Part shown: positions 49,700 through 62,036 of the stretch, piece after piece | How the letters are laid out: each line of letters begins with the position of its first letter | How positions within the stretch are numbered: position 1 is the first letter of the stretch | Source of the DNA: Microbacteriaceae bacterium | Lineage (GTDB): Bacteria; Actinomycetota; Actinomycetes; Actinomycetales; Microbacteriaceae | Length of the DNA: 64,000 nt | NCBI GenBank assembly: GCA_024645175.1 | Contig: JAHEGB010000001.1 | Span: 1-64,000, forward strand | Direction: 5' to 3' | Notes under the pieces: model-generated | The model's input: the letters and a program-made list of their open reading frames with translations, nothing else | Databases searched by the model: none | What the model was told of the DNA's origin: nothing | Position numbers and translations under genes: made by a program

Positions 49700-50782
49700 T
49701 TGGCTGACCACTATGACGTTCTAGGTGTCTCTCGCGACGCCAGTGAAGATCAAATCAAAAAGGCCTATCGCAAGCTAGCCCGTGAACTGCACCCAGACGT
49801 GAACGATTCGCCTGATGCCCAAGAGCGCTTCAAGTTGGTAACTCACGCCTATGAGGTCTTGAGCAATTCTGACGAACGTCGCAAATACGATATGGGTGGC
49901 GGCGACCCGTTTGGCGCTGGCGGCTTCGGCTTCGGCGACATCTTCGACACTTTCTTTGGCGGATCAGCTGCCCGTGGGCCTCGCAGCCGCGCAGAACGTG
50001 GGCAAGATGCGCTTATTCGTGTTGACATGACGCTCGACGAGGTTGTCTTTGGGGCTGCCAAGTCAATCGAAATCGACACCGCGGTGCTGTGCGAGACCTG
50101 TTCGGGCAGTTGCTGCAGACCGGGCACTTCGCCTGCCGTTTGCGACATTTGCCGAGGTTCGGGTTCGATTCAGCGACAGGTTCGTTCGCTTCTAGGCAAC
50201 GTCATGACTTCGCAGCCATGTGGAGCGTGTCGTGGGTTCGGTCAGGTTATCTCTGACCCTTGTTCGTCGTGTCGCGGTCAGGGGCGCGTTCGTGCTCGTC
50301 GCTCACTCGACCTCAACATTCCGGCCGGAGTCGAAGACGGACTTCGCTTGCAACTAACTGGCCAGGGTGAAGTTGGTTTTGCCGGTGGCCCGCAGGGTGA
50401 CATCTATGTCGACATCTCGGTGCGCGCTCATGACATTTATTCGCGTCAGGGTGATGATTTGCACTGCACGCTCGAGGTTCCGTTGCACGACGCTGTGCTT
50501 GGCAACCGCGCAAAGATTGAAACTTTTGATGGCGAAGTCGAAGTGCAAATCGAAGCCGGTTCACAGAGTGGTCAGCAAATTCACCTAAAGAACAAAGGTG
50601 TTACGCACCTGCGTGGTTCTGGCCGCGGCGACCTTTATGTCACGCTTCAGGTGCAGACACCAGAGAAGCTCGACTCGAAGCAAAAAGAAATCTTTAGACA
50701 ACTTGCATCGCTGCGAAAGTCAGATGAAATCAAACTGACAAAGCACACGCAGGGGCACTACTCGAAGCGCAAGAATAAATAA
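49700..50782 (+). CDS. dnaJ: Molecular chaperone DnaJ
   Basis: DHYDVLGVSRDASEDQIKKAYRKLARELHPDVN (HPD), CxxCxGxG-type zinc repeats. Confidence 0.96.
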   Translation: MADHYDVLGVSRDASEDQIKKAYRKLARELHPDVNDSPDAQERFKLVTHAYEVLSNSDERRKYDMGGGDPFGAGGFGFGDIFDTFFGGSAARGPRSRAERGQDALIRVDMTLDEVVFGAAKSIEIDTAVLCETCSGSCCRPGTSPAVCDICRGSGSIQRQVRSLLGNVMTSQPCGACRGFGQVISDPCSSCRGQGRVRARRSLDLNIPAGVEDGLRLQLTGQGEVGFAGGPQGDIYVDISVRAHDIYSRQGDDLHCTLEVPLHDAVLGNRAKIETFDGEVEVQIEAGSQSGQQIHLKNKGVTHLRGSGRGDLYVTLQVQTPEKLDSKQKEIFRQLASLRKSDEIKLTKHTQGHYSKRKNK

Positions 50783-51519
50783 TGGTCGAGCCGTTATTTA
50801 GAAAAGACTTCGCTGCCGCTCCAACAGTTGGAGATTCGGTCATTCTCGATGGCGACGAGGGCAAACACGCCACCTCGGTTCGACGCATGCGCGCAGCCGA
50901 AGTGATTCAGTTCTCAAATGGTCAAGGTTTGCGAGTTCGTGCCGAAATCACCTCTGTTAGCCCAAAGTCGCTCACTGCGAAAGTTCTTGAAGTTTCAAAT
51001 GAGCCAAAACCTGCGCTCGACATCACGTTGATTCAGGCGCTTGCCAAGGGTGACCGCGATGAATTGGCGATTCAGGCAGCTACTGAATTGGGTGCGCTAG
51101 GCATAATTCCCTGGCAGGCCGAACGTTCAATTTCTCGCTGGGATGAAGCCAAGGCAGCAAAGGGCCAGGCACGATGGCAGTCAATTTGTGATGAGGCTGC
51201 AAAGCAGTCACTCAGGGTCTGGCATCCGAGGGTTGCCGAGGTGCTTTCTTCACAGACTTTGGCTAAGGCGTTCGCTCAATTCGACAAGGTTTTGGTGCTT
51301 GACCCGACGGCAGCCGTCGGCATCGCCCAGGTTTCAGAAATCAGCGGTCGGGTGGCCTTGATCGTTGGCCCAGAGGGCGGCATCGATGACAGTGAACTTG
51401 ATATGTTCGAAGCCGCTGGGGCGATTCGAGTGCGTCTGGGGCAGTCAATACTGCGAACGTCGACGGCTGGAATCGTTGCCATTTCGGCTCTTCAGTATGC
51501 ATCGGGCGATTTTGCCTAG
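50782..51519 (+). CDS. rsmE: 16S rRNA (uracil1498-N3)-methyltransferase
   Basis: ALIVGPEGGIDDSELDMFEAAGAIRVRLGQSILRTSTAG. Confidence 0.94.
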   Translation: MVEPLFRKDFAAAPTVGDSVILDGDEGKHATSVRRMRAAEVIQFSNGQGLRVRAEITSVSPKSLTAKVLEVSNEPKPALDITLIQALAKGDRDELAIQAATELGALGIIPWQAERSISRWDEAKAAKGQARWQSICDEAAKQSLRVWHPRVAEVLSSQTLAKAFAQFDKVLVLDPTAAVGIAQVSEISGRVALIVGPEGGIDDSELDMFEAAGAIRVRLGQSILRTSTAGIVAISALQYASGDFA

Positions 51520-51551
51520 TCTGGCGAAACTAAACTGGTCTCGGAGGCAAA

Positions 51552-51884
51552 TTGACCACTGAGAATTGCATTTTTTGCAAGATTATCTCCGGAGAGATTC
51601 CGGCAACGCTCGTCGCTGAGTCGACTCATGCCATTGCATTCAACGACATCGCACCAAAGCAGCCGGTTCACGTGCTTGTTGTGCCAAGAGAGCACCACTC
51701 GAATGTTGCAGAGTTGGCTTTTGAGAATCCAGAAGCACTCATTGACCTGGTTCAGCTCGGCAGCAGGGTAGCAAGCGAACTTTCAACAGGTTCATTTAGA
51801 TTCACTTTCAATACTGGCGAGGCCGCCGGTCAGACAGTGTTTCATGCTCACGGGCACATCACGAGTAGGACGCCAAAAAACTAA
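51552..51884 (+). CDS. HIT family protein
   Basis: CIFCKIISGEIPATLVAES, QTVFHAHGHI (HIT motif); TTG start. Confidence 0.94.
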   Translation: MTTENCIFCKIISGEIPATLVAESTHAIAFNDIAPKQPVHVLVVPREHHSNVAELAFENPEALIDLVQLGSRVASELSTGSFRFTFNTGEAAGQTVFHAHGHITSRTPKN

Positions 51885-52855
51885 TGGCAACAAACCCCAA
51901 CTTCAAACGGAAGATCGAAGTGACCCAGGTTCCGATGGTCAACCTGCTCGGCACCAATGATGGTTTGCTCAGAACTCTCGAGGCAACTTTTTCGACCGTC
52001 GAGGTCTTGGCCCGAGGCAACACGTTGACTTTCTCTGGCCCTCAAGACGATGTTGAACGCGCGGCAAACCTAGTTTCTGAGATGGTTGAACTTATCGCCG
52101 GTGGTCAGCAACTGGCACCTCAAGACCTCACACGCTCGGCCAAAATGCTCGATGAAACCGCCGCACGCCCAGTCGATGTGTTGAGCCAAAGCATTCTCTC
52201 TTCACGGGGCAAAAGCATCAGACCCAAGACTCTCGGGCAGAAGCTCTATGTAGATGCCATTGATGAAAACACCATCGTCTTCGGAATCGGCCCTGCCGGA
52301 ACTGGCAAGACTTATCTCGCTATGGCTAAGGCCGTGCAGGCGCTGCAGCGCAAAGAAGTAAGCCGCATTATTTTGACTCGACCAGCGGTAGAGGCAGGCG
52401 AGCGACTTGGTTTCTTACCCGGATCGCTCAACGACAAGATCGACCCATACCTGCGCCCGCTTTTCGATGCGCTTCACGAAATGCTTGACCCAGAGACCGT
52501 GCCAAAACTAATGGCAAGCGGAACTATCGAAGTTGCGCCACTTGCATACATGCGTGGCCGCACACTGAACGACTCGTTCATAATCTTGGATGAAGCTCAA
52601 AACACGACTCCTGAGCAAATGAAGATGTTCTTGACCAGACTCGGATTCAACTCTCGAATGGTGATCACCGGCGATGTCACACAGATAGACCTTCCTACCG
52701 GAACATCGGGGTTGCGCACAGCGCTCGAAGTGCTAGATGACGTAGAAGGCATGAACATCAGTTACTTGACCTCTGACGATGTTGTTCGACACTCACTAGT
52801 GGCTCGAATTATCGATGCCTATTCAAAGTTCGAAGAGAAGCGAGGTCGACGATGA
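51884..52855 (+). CDS. phoH: PhoH family protein
   Basis: GIGPAGTGKTYLAMAKAV, RPAVEAGERLGFLPG, IILDEAQNTTPEQMKMFLTRLGF. Confidence 0.96.
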   Translation: MATNPNFKRKIEVTQVPMVNLLGTNDGLLRTLEATFSTVEVLARGNTLTFSGPQDDVERAANLVSEMVELIAGGQQLAPQDLTRSAKMLDETAARPVDVLSQSILSSRGKSIRPKTLGQKLYVDAIDENTIVFGIGPAGTGKTYLAMAKAVQALQRKEVSRIILTRPAVEAGERLGFLPGSLNDKIDPYLRPLFDALHEMLDPETVPKLMASGTIEVAPLAYMRGRTLNDSFIILDEAQNTTPEQMKMFLTRLGFNSRMVITGDVTQIDLPTGTSGLRTALEVLDDVEGMNISYLTSDDVVRHSLVARIIDAYSKFEEKRGRR

Positions 52856-53313
52856 GCATCGAAATTAATAACGAAACCGAATTCAAGATCGACCACGAGC
52901 GAGTGTTGCGCCTTGCCGAGCACGCGCTAGACAAGATGAACATTCATCCGGCTGCCGAACTCGCAATTCAGTTTGTTGACGAAGAGCCAATGACCGAGCT
53001 TCACGTTCAGTGGATGGACGAGCCGGGGCCAACAGATGTTCTAAGTTTTCCGATGGATGAACTGAGGCCTGGCGCTGAGGGTGAACTCACGCCGCCCGGA
53101 TTGCTCGGCGACATAGTCGTCTGCCCTTCATTTGCCGAGAAGCAGGCAGAAGTTGCGGGCCACGAACTAATCAACGAGATTCTGTTATTGGTCACGCACG
53201 GCGTGCTGCATCTGCTCGGTTATGACCACGCAGAACCAGATGAAGAGCGAGAGATGTTTGGCATTCAAAAAGACATTCTCGAATCGTTCTACGCAGGCGA
53301 AAAGGTTGCCTAG
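52852..53313 (+). CDS. ybeY: rRNA maturation RNase YbeY
   Basis: HGVLHLLGYDHAEPDEEREMF zinc motif; GPTDVLSFPMDE. Confidence 0.96.
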   Translation: MSIEINNETEFKIDHERVLRLAEHALDKMNIHPAAELAIQFVDEEPMTELHVQWMDEPGPTDVLSFPMDELRPGAEGELTPPGLLGDIVVCPSFAEKQAEVAGHELINEILLLVTHGVLHLLGYDHAEPDEEREMFGIQKDILESFYAGEKVA

Positions 53314-54447
53314 TTGCTTATTGTTGCCTTCTGGATTTCACTCGCGCTCGCTCTGCTAACGGTGGGCTCGGCCATCGTAAAGGCGGCACTCGAAGTAGAG
53401 AGCGACAACGCCGATAAGGCAGAAACCATGAGCTTCGTTCGAATGACGCTCACCGGCATCTTCGGCGTGACCATTGGCCAAAGTCTTGTTCCACTTGGAT
53501 TCGCCTGGTGGCTGACCGCGTTGGTTTCTGTTGTGCTGATGCTGACCTTGCTGATCACTTCGCAGTTAGCTGCGAGACAATTTGGCCACGTCAAATTCGG
53601 TCAACGATTGCTTGCCATGGTCGAACCAGGGGTGCGTTCGCTTCACATGCTGTTTACGCCGCTCTCTCTTCCGAAAGAAGACGAGCCAGAGGAATTTGAG
53701 CAAGAGCTAATCGATTCAGTAGAAGAGTTTGGCGAAACCATCATTCGCGAAATCATGGTGCCCCGCGTTGACATGGCGACTATCCGTGATGATTCGACGC
53801 TTGAAGCAGCAATGCAGTTCTTTCTCAAGAGTGGCTTCTCGCGTCTGCCTGTGGTCGGCAAGACTGTCGACGAGGTCACGGGAATTCTTTATCTGAAAGA
53901 CCTGACCCGTGTTTTGCACGAGGGTGACAAAAAGTCGAGCAAGCGATTGGTTTCAGAGATCGTGCGCAAAGTTGTGTTCATGCCCGAATCTCTGCCGGTA
54001 GACGACCTGCTGCAGGCCATGCAGAGCAACTCGACTCACATTGCGATTGTTATTGACGAATACGGTGGCGTAGCCGGGCTCGTGACCATGGAAGACGTCA
54101 TCGAAGAACTTGTCGGCGAGATTGCAGACGAGTATGACGAAGACGAAAATGAAGTCGTGCAGCTCGACGATGGCGGCTATCGAGTTGCCGCTCGCTATTC
54201 GCTTGAAGATCTAGGTGAGTTGTTTGAGCTTGAGCTCGACGACGAAGATGTCGATAGCGTTGGCGGGTTGCTTGCCAAGCAGCTTGGTCGACTTCCGTTG
54301 CGCGGCGACGAAATTAGTTTTTCTGGCTTGAATTTCAAGGCAGACCGCATTGAGGGCCGCCGCAAGCGCCTTGTTTCTGTGCTCGTGCACCGCGATGCCG
54401 AATTGGCTGATGCAATCGAAGCGTTTGGAGCAGGCGAAGATGAATAA
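53314..54447 (+). CDS. CNNM/CorC-like CBS-domain hemolysin family protein
   Basis: IIREIMVPRVDMATI, RLPVVGKTVDEVTGILYLKDL, VIDEYGGVAGLVTMEDVIEELVGEI; TTG start. Confidence 0.93.
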   Translation: MLIVAFWISLALALLTVGSAIVKAALEVESDNADKAETMSFVRMTLTGIFGVTIGQSLVPLGFAWWLTALVSVVLMLTLLITSQLAARQFGHVKFGQRLLAMVEPGVRSLHMLFTPLSLPKEDEPEEFEQELIDSVEEFGETIIREIMVPRVDMATIRDDSTLEAAMQFFLKSGFSRLPVVGKTVDEVTGILYLKDLTRVLHEGDKKSSKRLVSEIVRKVVFMPESLPVDDLLQAMQSNSTHIAIVIDEYGGVAGLVTMEDVIEELVGEIADEYDEDENEVVQLDDGGYRVAARYSLEDLGELFELELDDEDVDSVGGLLAKQLGRLPLRGDEISFSGLNFKADRIEGRRKRLVSVLVHRDAELADAIEAFGAGEDE

Positions 54448-55333
54448 CCCATACCGCGCGGGATTCGTCTCGTTTGTTGGTCGACCTAACGTTGGCAAAT
54501 CGACACTCACCAACGCATTGGTAGGTGAGAAAGTCGCCATCACAAGCTCCAAGCCGCAGACCACTCGACGAGCCATCCGTGGAATCGTGCACAGAGACTT
54601 CGGTCAGTTGATCATCGTTGACACGCCGGGTCTGCACAGGCCAAGAACTTTGCTGGGACAACGCCTGAACGATTTGGTCGAGAGCACACTTGGCGATGTT
54701 GACGTCATCGGTTTTTGCATCCCGGCTAACGAAAAAATCGGCGTCGGCGACACATTCATCAACGAGCAACTCAACAATTACCGCAGAGCCAAACTCGTTG
54801 CCATCGTCACCAAAAGCGAATTGGTCTCAAAAGAGCAGATGGCTAAGCAGCTTCTAGCCGTTCAGGGCCTGCGCGAATGGGCTGCAATCATTCCGGTTTC
54901 TGCCGTGGCCGAAGACCAGCTCGAAGAGATCACCTCGCTTCTGATTAGTTTGATGCCAGTTTCAGAGCAGCTCTACCCAGACGAGGCCGTCACAGACGAG
55001 TCAATCGAGATGCGCATCTGCGAGCTCGTTCGCGAAGCAGCGCTTGAGGGAGTGCGCGATGAGTTGCCGCACTCGCTAGCTGTAACCCTCGATGAAATGA
55101 ATCAACGTGAGGGCAAAGACCTCATGGATGTTCACGTGAACGTGTGGGTCGAGCGCGATAGCCAAAAAGCGATCATCATTGGGCACAAGGGTTCTCGACT
55201 TAGTGACGTTGGTCGCCGTGCTCGCCTAGAAATCGAGAAGTTGCTAGGCCAGCGTGTCTTCTTATCTATCCGTGTCAAAGTGGCCCCGGATTGGCAGCGC
55301 GACCCAAAGCAGCTGGGCCGACTAGGTTTCTAG
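54440..55333 (+). CDS. era: GTPase Era
   Basis: GRPNVGKSTLTNALVGEKVAITSSKPQTTR, DTPGLHRP, KH domain IIIGHKGSRLSDVG. Confidence 0.97.
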   Translation: MNNPYRAGFVSFVGRPNVGKSTLTNALVGEKVAITSSKPQTTRRAIRGIVHRDFGQLIIVDTPGLHRPRTLLGQRLNDLVESTLGDVDVIGFCIPANEKIGVGDTFINEQLNNYRRAKLVAIVTKSELVSKEQMAKQLLAVQGLREWAAIIPVSAVAEDQLEEITSLLISLMPVSEQLYPDEAVTDESIEMRICELVREAALEGVRDELPHSLAVTLDEMNQREGKDLMDVHVNVWVERDSQKAIIIGHKGSRLSDVGRRARLEIEKLLGQRVFLSIRVKVAPDWQRDPKQLGRLGF

Positions 55334-55371
55334 GCTTGCTTGGTCTGCAACCGCTGGGCTACTCTAAAAGG

Positions 55372-55413
55372 GTGTTGAACGGTCTCCTTCTTAGTGGCCG
55401 CGACGAGGCCTAA
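55372..55413 (+). promoter_or_regulatory. Putative leuA leader peptide VLNGLLLSGRDEA (Leu-rich, attenuation control)
   Basis: GTG TTG AAC GGT CTC CTT CTT AGT GGC CGC GAC GAG GCC TAA, about 80 nt upstream of leuA, overlapping a strong hairpin. Confidence 0.75.
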
Positions 55414-55432
55414 ACCGGCCCCCTCGTCGCGG
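55398..55432 (+). promoter_or_regulatory. leuA leader hairpin
   Basis: CCGCGACGAGG-N13-CCTCGTCGCGG perfect 11-bp stem; 5' arm lies inside the leader ORF. Confidence 0.75.
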
Positions 55433-55467
55433 AGATTGCCGCCACCCGCAACCCCTCGACGATTTAG

Positions 55468-57219
<1,752 letters not shown>

Positions 57220-57225
57220 GTCGAA

Positions 57226-57825
57226 TTACTTGACGCCTAGCTCTTTGAAGTAGCAAACCGGGCAAAGTGATTCGTAGGTGACATCGACACCGTCGATAGC
57301 AACTTGTTCGCCGTCGAAAATAAACTTGCCGTCAACCTTGCGACCATTGAACATCGCCTTGCGTCCGCAGCGGCAAATTGTCTTCAACTCTTCAAGGCTG
57401 TGTGCAATCTCGAGCAAGCGGATGCTTCCCGGAAACCCATTAGTCAAAAAGTCTGTGCGAATTCCATATGCCAAGACCGGCACGCCATCTAGCACCGCAA
57501 TTTGAAGTGCTTGGTCGACCTGTGCAGGGGTTAGAAATTGCGACTCGTCAATCAGCAGGCAGGCAATGTCGTTGCCGGTGGTTTTCTTGAATTCGCTTTG
57601 GTGAAATGCGAAAAGCGCGCGCAGGTTTTGCTCTGGGGTTACCAAGAAATCGATTTCGCGGGTGACACCGAGGCGCGAGACGATCTGGGTGTTGCCTTTG
57701 GTGTCTACTGCCGGCTTAGCAAGCAATACGTGCTGGTCACGCTCTTCATAGTTGTGAGCCGCCTGCAGAAGTGCGGTCGATTTTCCGCTGTTCATAGCGC
57801 CGTGTCTGAAATAAAGCTTGCTCAC
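57226..57825 (-). CDS. tdk: Thymidine kinase
   Basis: LYFRHGAMNSGKSTALLQ, CLLIDESQFLTPAQV, C-terminal Zn cysteines (CRCG..CPVC). Confidence 0.95.
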   Translation of the reverse strand: MSKLYFRHGAMNSGKSTALLQAAHNYEERDQHVLLAKPAVDTKGNTQIVSRLGVTREIDFLVTPEQNLRALFAFHQSEFKKTTGNDIACLLIDESQFLTPAQVDQALQIAVLDGVPVLAYGIRTDFLTNGFPGSIRLLEIAHSLEELKTICRCGRKAMFNGRKVDGKFIFDGEQVAIDGVDVTYESLCPVCYFKELGVK

Positions 57826-57886
57826 GCAGACAATGCTAACCGCGGTCTTGGCTCGCGATTGCCACTCTGTCAGCGACAATTGAACA

Positions 57887-58612
57887 GTGCCTACCTATCG
57901 AGATGAAGCGGTTATCTTGCGCACCCACAAATTGGGTGAAGCTGACCGCATCGTCACCGTGCTGACCAGATATCACGGTCAGGTTAGGGCAGTGGCAAAG
58001 GGCGTGCGCCGCACGGCATCAAAGTTCGGAGCCAGACTCGAACCCTTCATGGTTGCCGATATTCAGTTTTATGAAGGTCGAAACCTCGACACGGTCAGTC
58101 AGGCCGAGTCGATTGGTGCCTATGGCAAGCAAATCATCGAAGACTATTCGGCTTACACCGCGGCCACAGCCATGGTCGAGACTGCCGAACGACTAACTGG
58201 CGAGATGGCGACGCCTCAGCAATATCTGCTTCTTGTCGGAGCGCTCAGATCGCTTGCAAATAAAGAGCACCTGCCGGCCCACGTGCTCGACAGCTACTTG
58301 CTTAGAGCTTTATCGGTTGCGGGTTGGGCACCCAACTTTGACAGTTGCGTTCGCTGCGAACTGCCTGGCCCACACAGAGCCTTTGTAATGCAAGTGGGTG
58401 GTGTTGTCTGTGACGACTGCAGACCACCTGGAGCAGCAGTCATCGACATCGAAACGTCGTTGTTGCTTGCCGCTTTGTTGACCGGTGACTGGGATGTCGT
58501 CGATGCCTCATCTGAAAAGAGCACGCTATCGGCGAGCGGAATTGTCTCGGCGTACTGTCAATGGCATATTGAACGAGGACTCAAATCACTTCAACACGTG
58601 GAGCGCACATGA
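57887..58612 (+). CDS. recO: DNA repair protein RecO
   Basis: [38 protein letters not shown]; Zn cysteines [12 protein letters not shown]. Confidence 0.95.
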   Translation: MPTYRDEAVILRTHKLGEADRIVTVLTRYHGQVRAVAKGVRRTASKFGARLEPFMVADIQFYEGRNLDTVSQAESIGAYGKQIIEDYSAYTAATAMVETAERLTGEMATPQQYLLLVGALRSLANKEHLPAHVLDSYLLRALSVAGWAPNFDSCVRCELPGPHRAFVMQVGGVVCDDCRPPGAAVIDIETSLLLAALLTGDWDVVDASSEKSTLSASGIVSAYCQWHIERGLKSLQHVERT

Positions 58613-59397
58613 CGCAGGCCTTTCAACCAGTTTCAAAACCCGGCGTTCGCGTTCCAAAATTCTCGTCAGTTCCAAATCACGTAGCAATCGTCATGGATGG
58701 CAACGGGCGCTGGGCCAACCAACGAGGGCTGACCAGAATCGAAGGCCACAAGGCGGGCGAGGCTGCGCTACTTGACGTTGTTGCCGGTGCCATCGAAGCC
58801 GGAGTCTCGCACCTGACCGTTTATGCCTTCTCGACCGAAAACTGGAAGCGCTCACCAGAAGAGGTGAAATTTCTGATGGGCTTCAATCGTGAGGTTCTTC
58901 GCCGTCGTCGAGACCAACTCAACGAGTGGGGAGTGCGAATTCGATGGGCCGGTCGTCGCCCAAAACTTTGGGCAAGCGTCATTGACGACCTCGAAGAAGC
59001 TGAGCGTCTAACCGCCAAAAACAAGACTCTGACTTTGACAATGTGTGTCAATTACGGATCGCGCATTGAGATCACAGACGCTGTGAACAGTTTGGCCGCG
59101 AGGGTCGCTTCGGGTGACCTAAAGCCTGGTGCGATATCAGAGAAGACAATTGCAAAGGCGCTGCAGAGCAATTGGCTGCCCGATGTTGATTTATTCGTTC
59201 GTTCTTCGGGCGAGCAGCGCACCTCAAATTTCTTACTCTGGCAGTCTGCCTATGCCGAATTCGTTTTTCTAGACACCCTTTGGCCAGATTTCGACCGAAC
59301 TGATCTTTGGAATGCCATCGATCATTTCGGCGGGCGAAGCCGACGTTTCGGCGCAGCCGAAGATAAACCTAAGGCTAAACGAGCGTCATCAAAGTAG
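58609..59397 (+). CDS. uppS: Isoprenyl transferase (undecaprenyl diphosphate synthase family)
   Basis: [58 protein letters not shown]. Confidence 0.96.
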   Translation: MTQAFQPVSKPGVRVPKFSSVPNHVAIVMDGNGRWANQRGLTRIEGHKAGEAALLDVVAGAIEAGVSHLTVYAFSTENWKRSPEEVKFLMGFNREVLRRRRDQLNEWGVRIRWAGRRPKLWASVIDDLEEAERLTAKNKTLTLTMCVNYGSRIEITDAVNSLAARVASGDLKPGAISEKTIAKALQSNWLPDVDLFVRSSGEQRTSNFLLWQSAYAEFVFLDTLWPDFDRTDLWNAIDHFGGRSRRFGAAEDKPKAKRASSK

Positions 59398-59469
59398 AAT
59401 TGAGCTCTCGCGCTCAACCAGCACTGCATCCAGCAGCGCCTCGAGATTGACCGCCCGAAAGGCAAGCTC

Positions 59470-60849
59470 ATGGCTACCCCAAACCGTCTTGATTCAGTTA
59501 TTTCACTCGCAAAGCGCCGCGGATTCGTGTTTCCGGCTGGCGAAATCTATGGTGGAACCCGCTCGGCCTGGGATTACGGGCCTCTCGGAGTTGAACTCAA
59601 AGAGAACATCAAGCGTCAGTGGTGGCGAACCGTCGTCAACAGCCGTGAAGACGTTGTCGGCCTCGACTCATCTGTGATTCTGCCTCGCAAGGTTTGGGAG
59701 ACCAGCGGTCACGTTCGAGAGTTCGTAGACCCGCTTATCGAGTGCACCTCTTGTCACAAGCGTTACCGCGCTGACCACCTCGAAGAAGCCTTCGAAGAGA
59801 AGAAGGGTCGCGCGCCTCAGTCAATGAGCGAGATCGCTTGCCCTGCCTGTGGCGGAAAAGACATCTGGACAGAACCAAAGTTGTTCAACGGTCTGCTCAA
59901 GACCTACCTGGGCCCAATTGAAGACGAATCGGGCCTTCACTATCTGCGCCCAGAGACTGCACAGGGAATCTTCGTGAACTTCGCAAACGTTCTTGGTGCA
60001 GCTCGCATGAAACCACCGTTCGGCATCGGCCAGATCGGCAAGTCTTTTAGAAACGAAATCACTCCCGGAAACTTCATCTTCAGAACTCGCGAGTTCGAGC
60101 AGATGGAGATGGAGTTTTTCGTTGAACCTGGAACAGACGAAGAGTGGCACGACTACTGGATCGAACAGCGTCTGAACTGGTATTTAGATTTGGGAATCAA
60201 GCGCGAAAACTTGCGCCTATTTGAACACCCGAAAGAGAAGCTCTCGCACTATTCAAAGCGCACCGTCGACATCGAATACAAGTTCGGTTTTCAAGGCAGC
60301 GAGTTCGGTGAGCTCGAAGGAATCGCAAACCGCACTGACTATGACCTAACCGTTCACTCAAAAGAGTCAGGCGTTGACCTTAGCTACTTCGATCAGGCAA
60401 AGGGTGAGCGTTGGACGCCTTATGTGATTGAGCCTGCCGCAGGTTTGACTCGCTCGTTGATGGCTTTCTTGGTTGATGCGTATGCCGAAGACGAAGCCCC
60501 AAACACCAAGGGTGGGGTAGATGTTAGAACCGTGCTTCGCCTCGACTATCGACTAGCGCCTATTAAGGCCGCGGTCTTGCCGCTTTCTCGCAACGAAGAC
60601 CTATCGCCAATGGCTAGAAACTTGGCGCAAGACCTTCGTGGGCACTGGAACATCGACTTCGATGACTCAGGCGCGATTGGTCGACGCTACCGCCGCCAAG
60701 ACGAAATCGGAACACCGTTCTGCATCACGGTTGACTTCGATTCGCTAGAAGACCAGGCCGTTACCGTGCGCGAACGCGACACCATGTCACAAGAGCGTGT
60801 ATCGCTAACCAAACTAAAGGGCTACTTGGCAGAGAAGTTGGTCGGCTAG
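59470..60849 (+). CDS. glyS: Glycine--tRNA ligase (homodimeric type)
   Basis: [44 protein letters not shown]. Confidence 0.96.
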   Translation: MATPNRLDSVISLAKRRGFVFPAGEIYGGTRSAWDYGPLGVELKENIKRQWWRTVVNSREDVVGLDSSVILPRKVWETSGHVREFVDPLIECTSCHKRYRADHLEEAFEEKKGRAPQSMSEIACPACGGKDIWTEPKLFNGLLKTYLGPIEDESGLHYLRPETAQGIFVNFANVLGAARMKPPFGIGQIGKSFRNEITPGNFIFRTREFEQMEMEFFVEPGTDEEWHDYWIEQRLNWYLDLGIKRENLRLFEHPKEKLSHYSKRTVDIEYKFGFQGSEFGELEGIANRTDYDLTVHSKESGVDLSYFDQAKGERWTPYVIEPAAGLTRSLMAFLVDAYAEDEAPNTKGGVDVRTVLRLDYRLAPIKAAVLPLSRNEDLSPMARNLAQDLRGHWNIDFDDSGAIGRRYRRQDEIGTPFCITVDFDSLEDQAVTVRERDTMSQERVSLTKLKGYLAEKLVG

Positions 60850-60853
60850 TCGA

Positions 60854-62035
60854 ATGACGGGCACTGCCAGCCGCCAACCTGCACTGCAGTACGGCAAAAT
60901 CGCGATTGACACTCCTGTGGTGTTAGCGCCGATGGCTGGCATCACCAACACCGCATTTCGCAGGCTCTGCCGTGAGTTCGGAGGCGGTTTATACGTTTCA
61001 GAAATGGTCACCTCGCGTGCTTTGGTCGAACAGACCGAGGGTTCGCTTCGCATCATTGGGCATCACGAAAGCGAAGACATTCGAAGCGTTCAGCTCTATG
61101 GTGTTGACCCGCTGACAATTTCGAGAGCAATCAAACTGCTTGTTGATGAAGACAAAGCAGATCATATCGATTTGAACTTTGGTTGCCCTGTTCCAAAAGT
61201 AACTCGCAAAGGTGGTGGCGCGGCTCTTCCGTGGAAGCGCGATCTTTTCGAAGCAATCGTCACCTCTGCGGTGAAAGCTGCTGGTGAACTGCCGGTGACA
61301 GTGAAGATGCGAAAAGGAATTGACGCCGAGCACCTGACTTTTCTAGATGCTGGCAAAACCGCTAGAGACGCGGGGGTTGCGGCAATCGCGTTGCACGGCA
61401 GGACCGCTAGCGACTACTACTCGGGCACCGCAGACTGGAATTCGATTGCAGAACTTCGTGAATCTCTGCCAGATGTTCAAATTTTGGGCAACGGTGACAT
61501 TTGGTCGGCTGCAGATGCGATTCGAATGATGCGAGAAACCGGCGTTGACGGTGTCGTTGTTGGCCGCGGTTGTCTCGGCAGGCCTTGGTTGTTCGGAGAT
61601 TTGCAGCAGGCATTTGATGAATACCGCAGAGACCCGAATTCAAATGCAGCAATCAATTTGATTCAGCCAAATCTCGGTGAAGTAGCAGATGCATTCAAAC
61701 GCCACGCAGAGTTGCTTGTTGAGTATTTCGAGAACGAAGACCACGCTTGTCGCGACATTCGAAAGCACGTGGCTTGGTACTTCAAGGGATACCCGGTTGG
61801 TGGCGAGTTCAGAGCTCGACTAGCTCAGGTGCAAAGCCTTCAACACATGGATGAAATTCTCGGCGAACTCGATCGCTCAGCACCGTATCCGGGTGAAGAG
61901 GCCGAAGGCCCTCGCGGCAGACTCGGCGGGGCAAAGACAACCTCGTTGCCCGAAGGGTGGCTCAACTCGCAGCAACTTGTCGGCGACGACCGCACTATGT
62001 TGTTAGAGGCCGAACTGAATGTGTCTGGGGGATAG
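60854..62035 (+). CDS. dusB: tRNA-dihydrouridine synthase DusB
   Basis: VLAPMAGITNTAFRRLCREFGGGLYVSEMV, DLNFGCPVPKVTRKGGGAALP. Confidence 0.96.
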   Translation: MTGTASRQPALQYGKIAIDTPVVLAPMAGITNTAFRRLCREFGGGLYVSEMVTSRALVEQTEGSLRIIGHHESEDIRSVQLYGVDPLTISRAIKLLVDEDKADHIDLNFGCPVPKVTRKGGGAALPWKRDLFEAIVTSAVKAAGELPVTVKMRKGIDAEHLTFLDAGKTARDAGVAAIALHGRTASDYYSGTADWNSIAELRESLPDVQILGNGDIWSAADAIRMMRETGVDGVVVGRGCLGRPWLFGDLQQAFDEYRRDPNSNAAINLIQPNLGEVADAFKRHAELLVEYFENEDHACRDIRKHVAWYFKGYPVGGEFRARLAQVQSLQHMDEILGELDRSAPYPGEEAEGPRGRLGGAKTTSLPEGWLNSQQLVGDDRTMLLEAELNVSGG

Positions 62036-62036
62036 C

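Noticed and set aside
55398-55432. leuA upstream hairpin as a plain Rho-independent terminator of era
   Set aside because: No U-tract follows the stem; overlap with a Leu-rich leader ORF fits regulation better.
59400-59417. TTGAGC-N6-GCTCAA inverted repeat before glyS
   Set aside because: Short 6-bp arms with no U-tract or known operator match; not distinguishable from chance.
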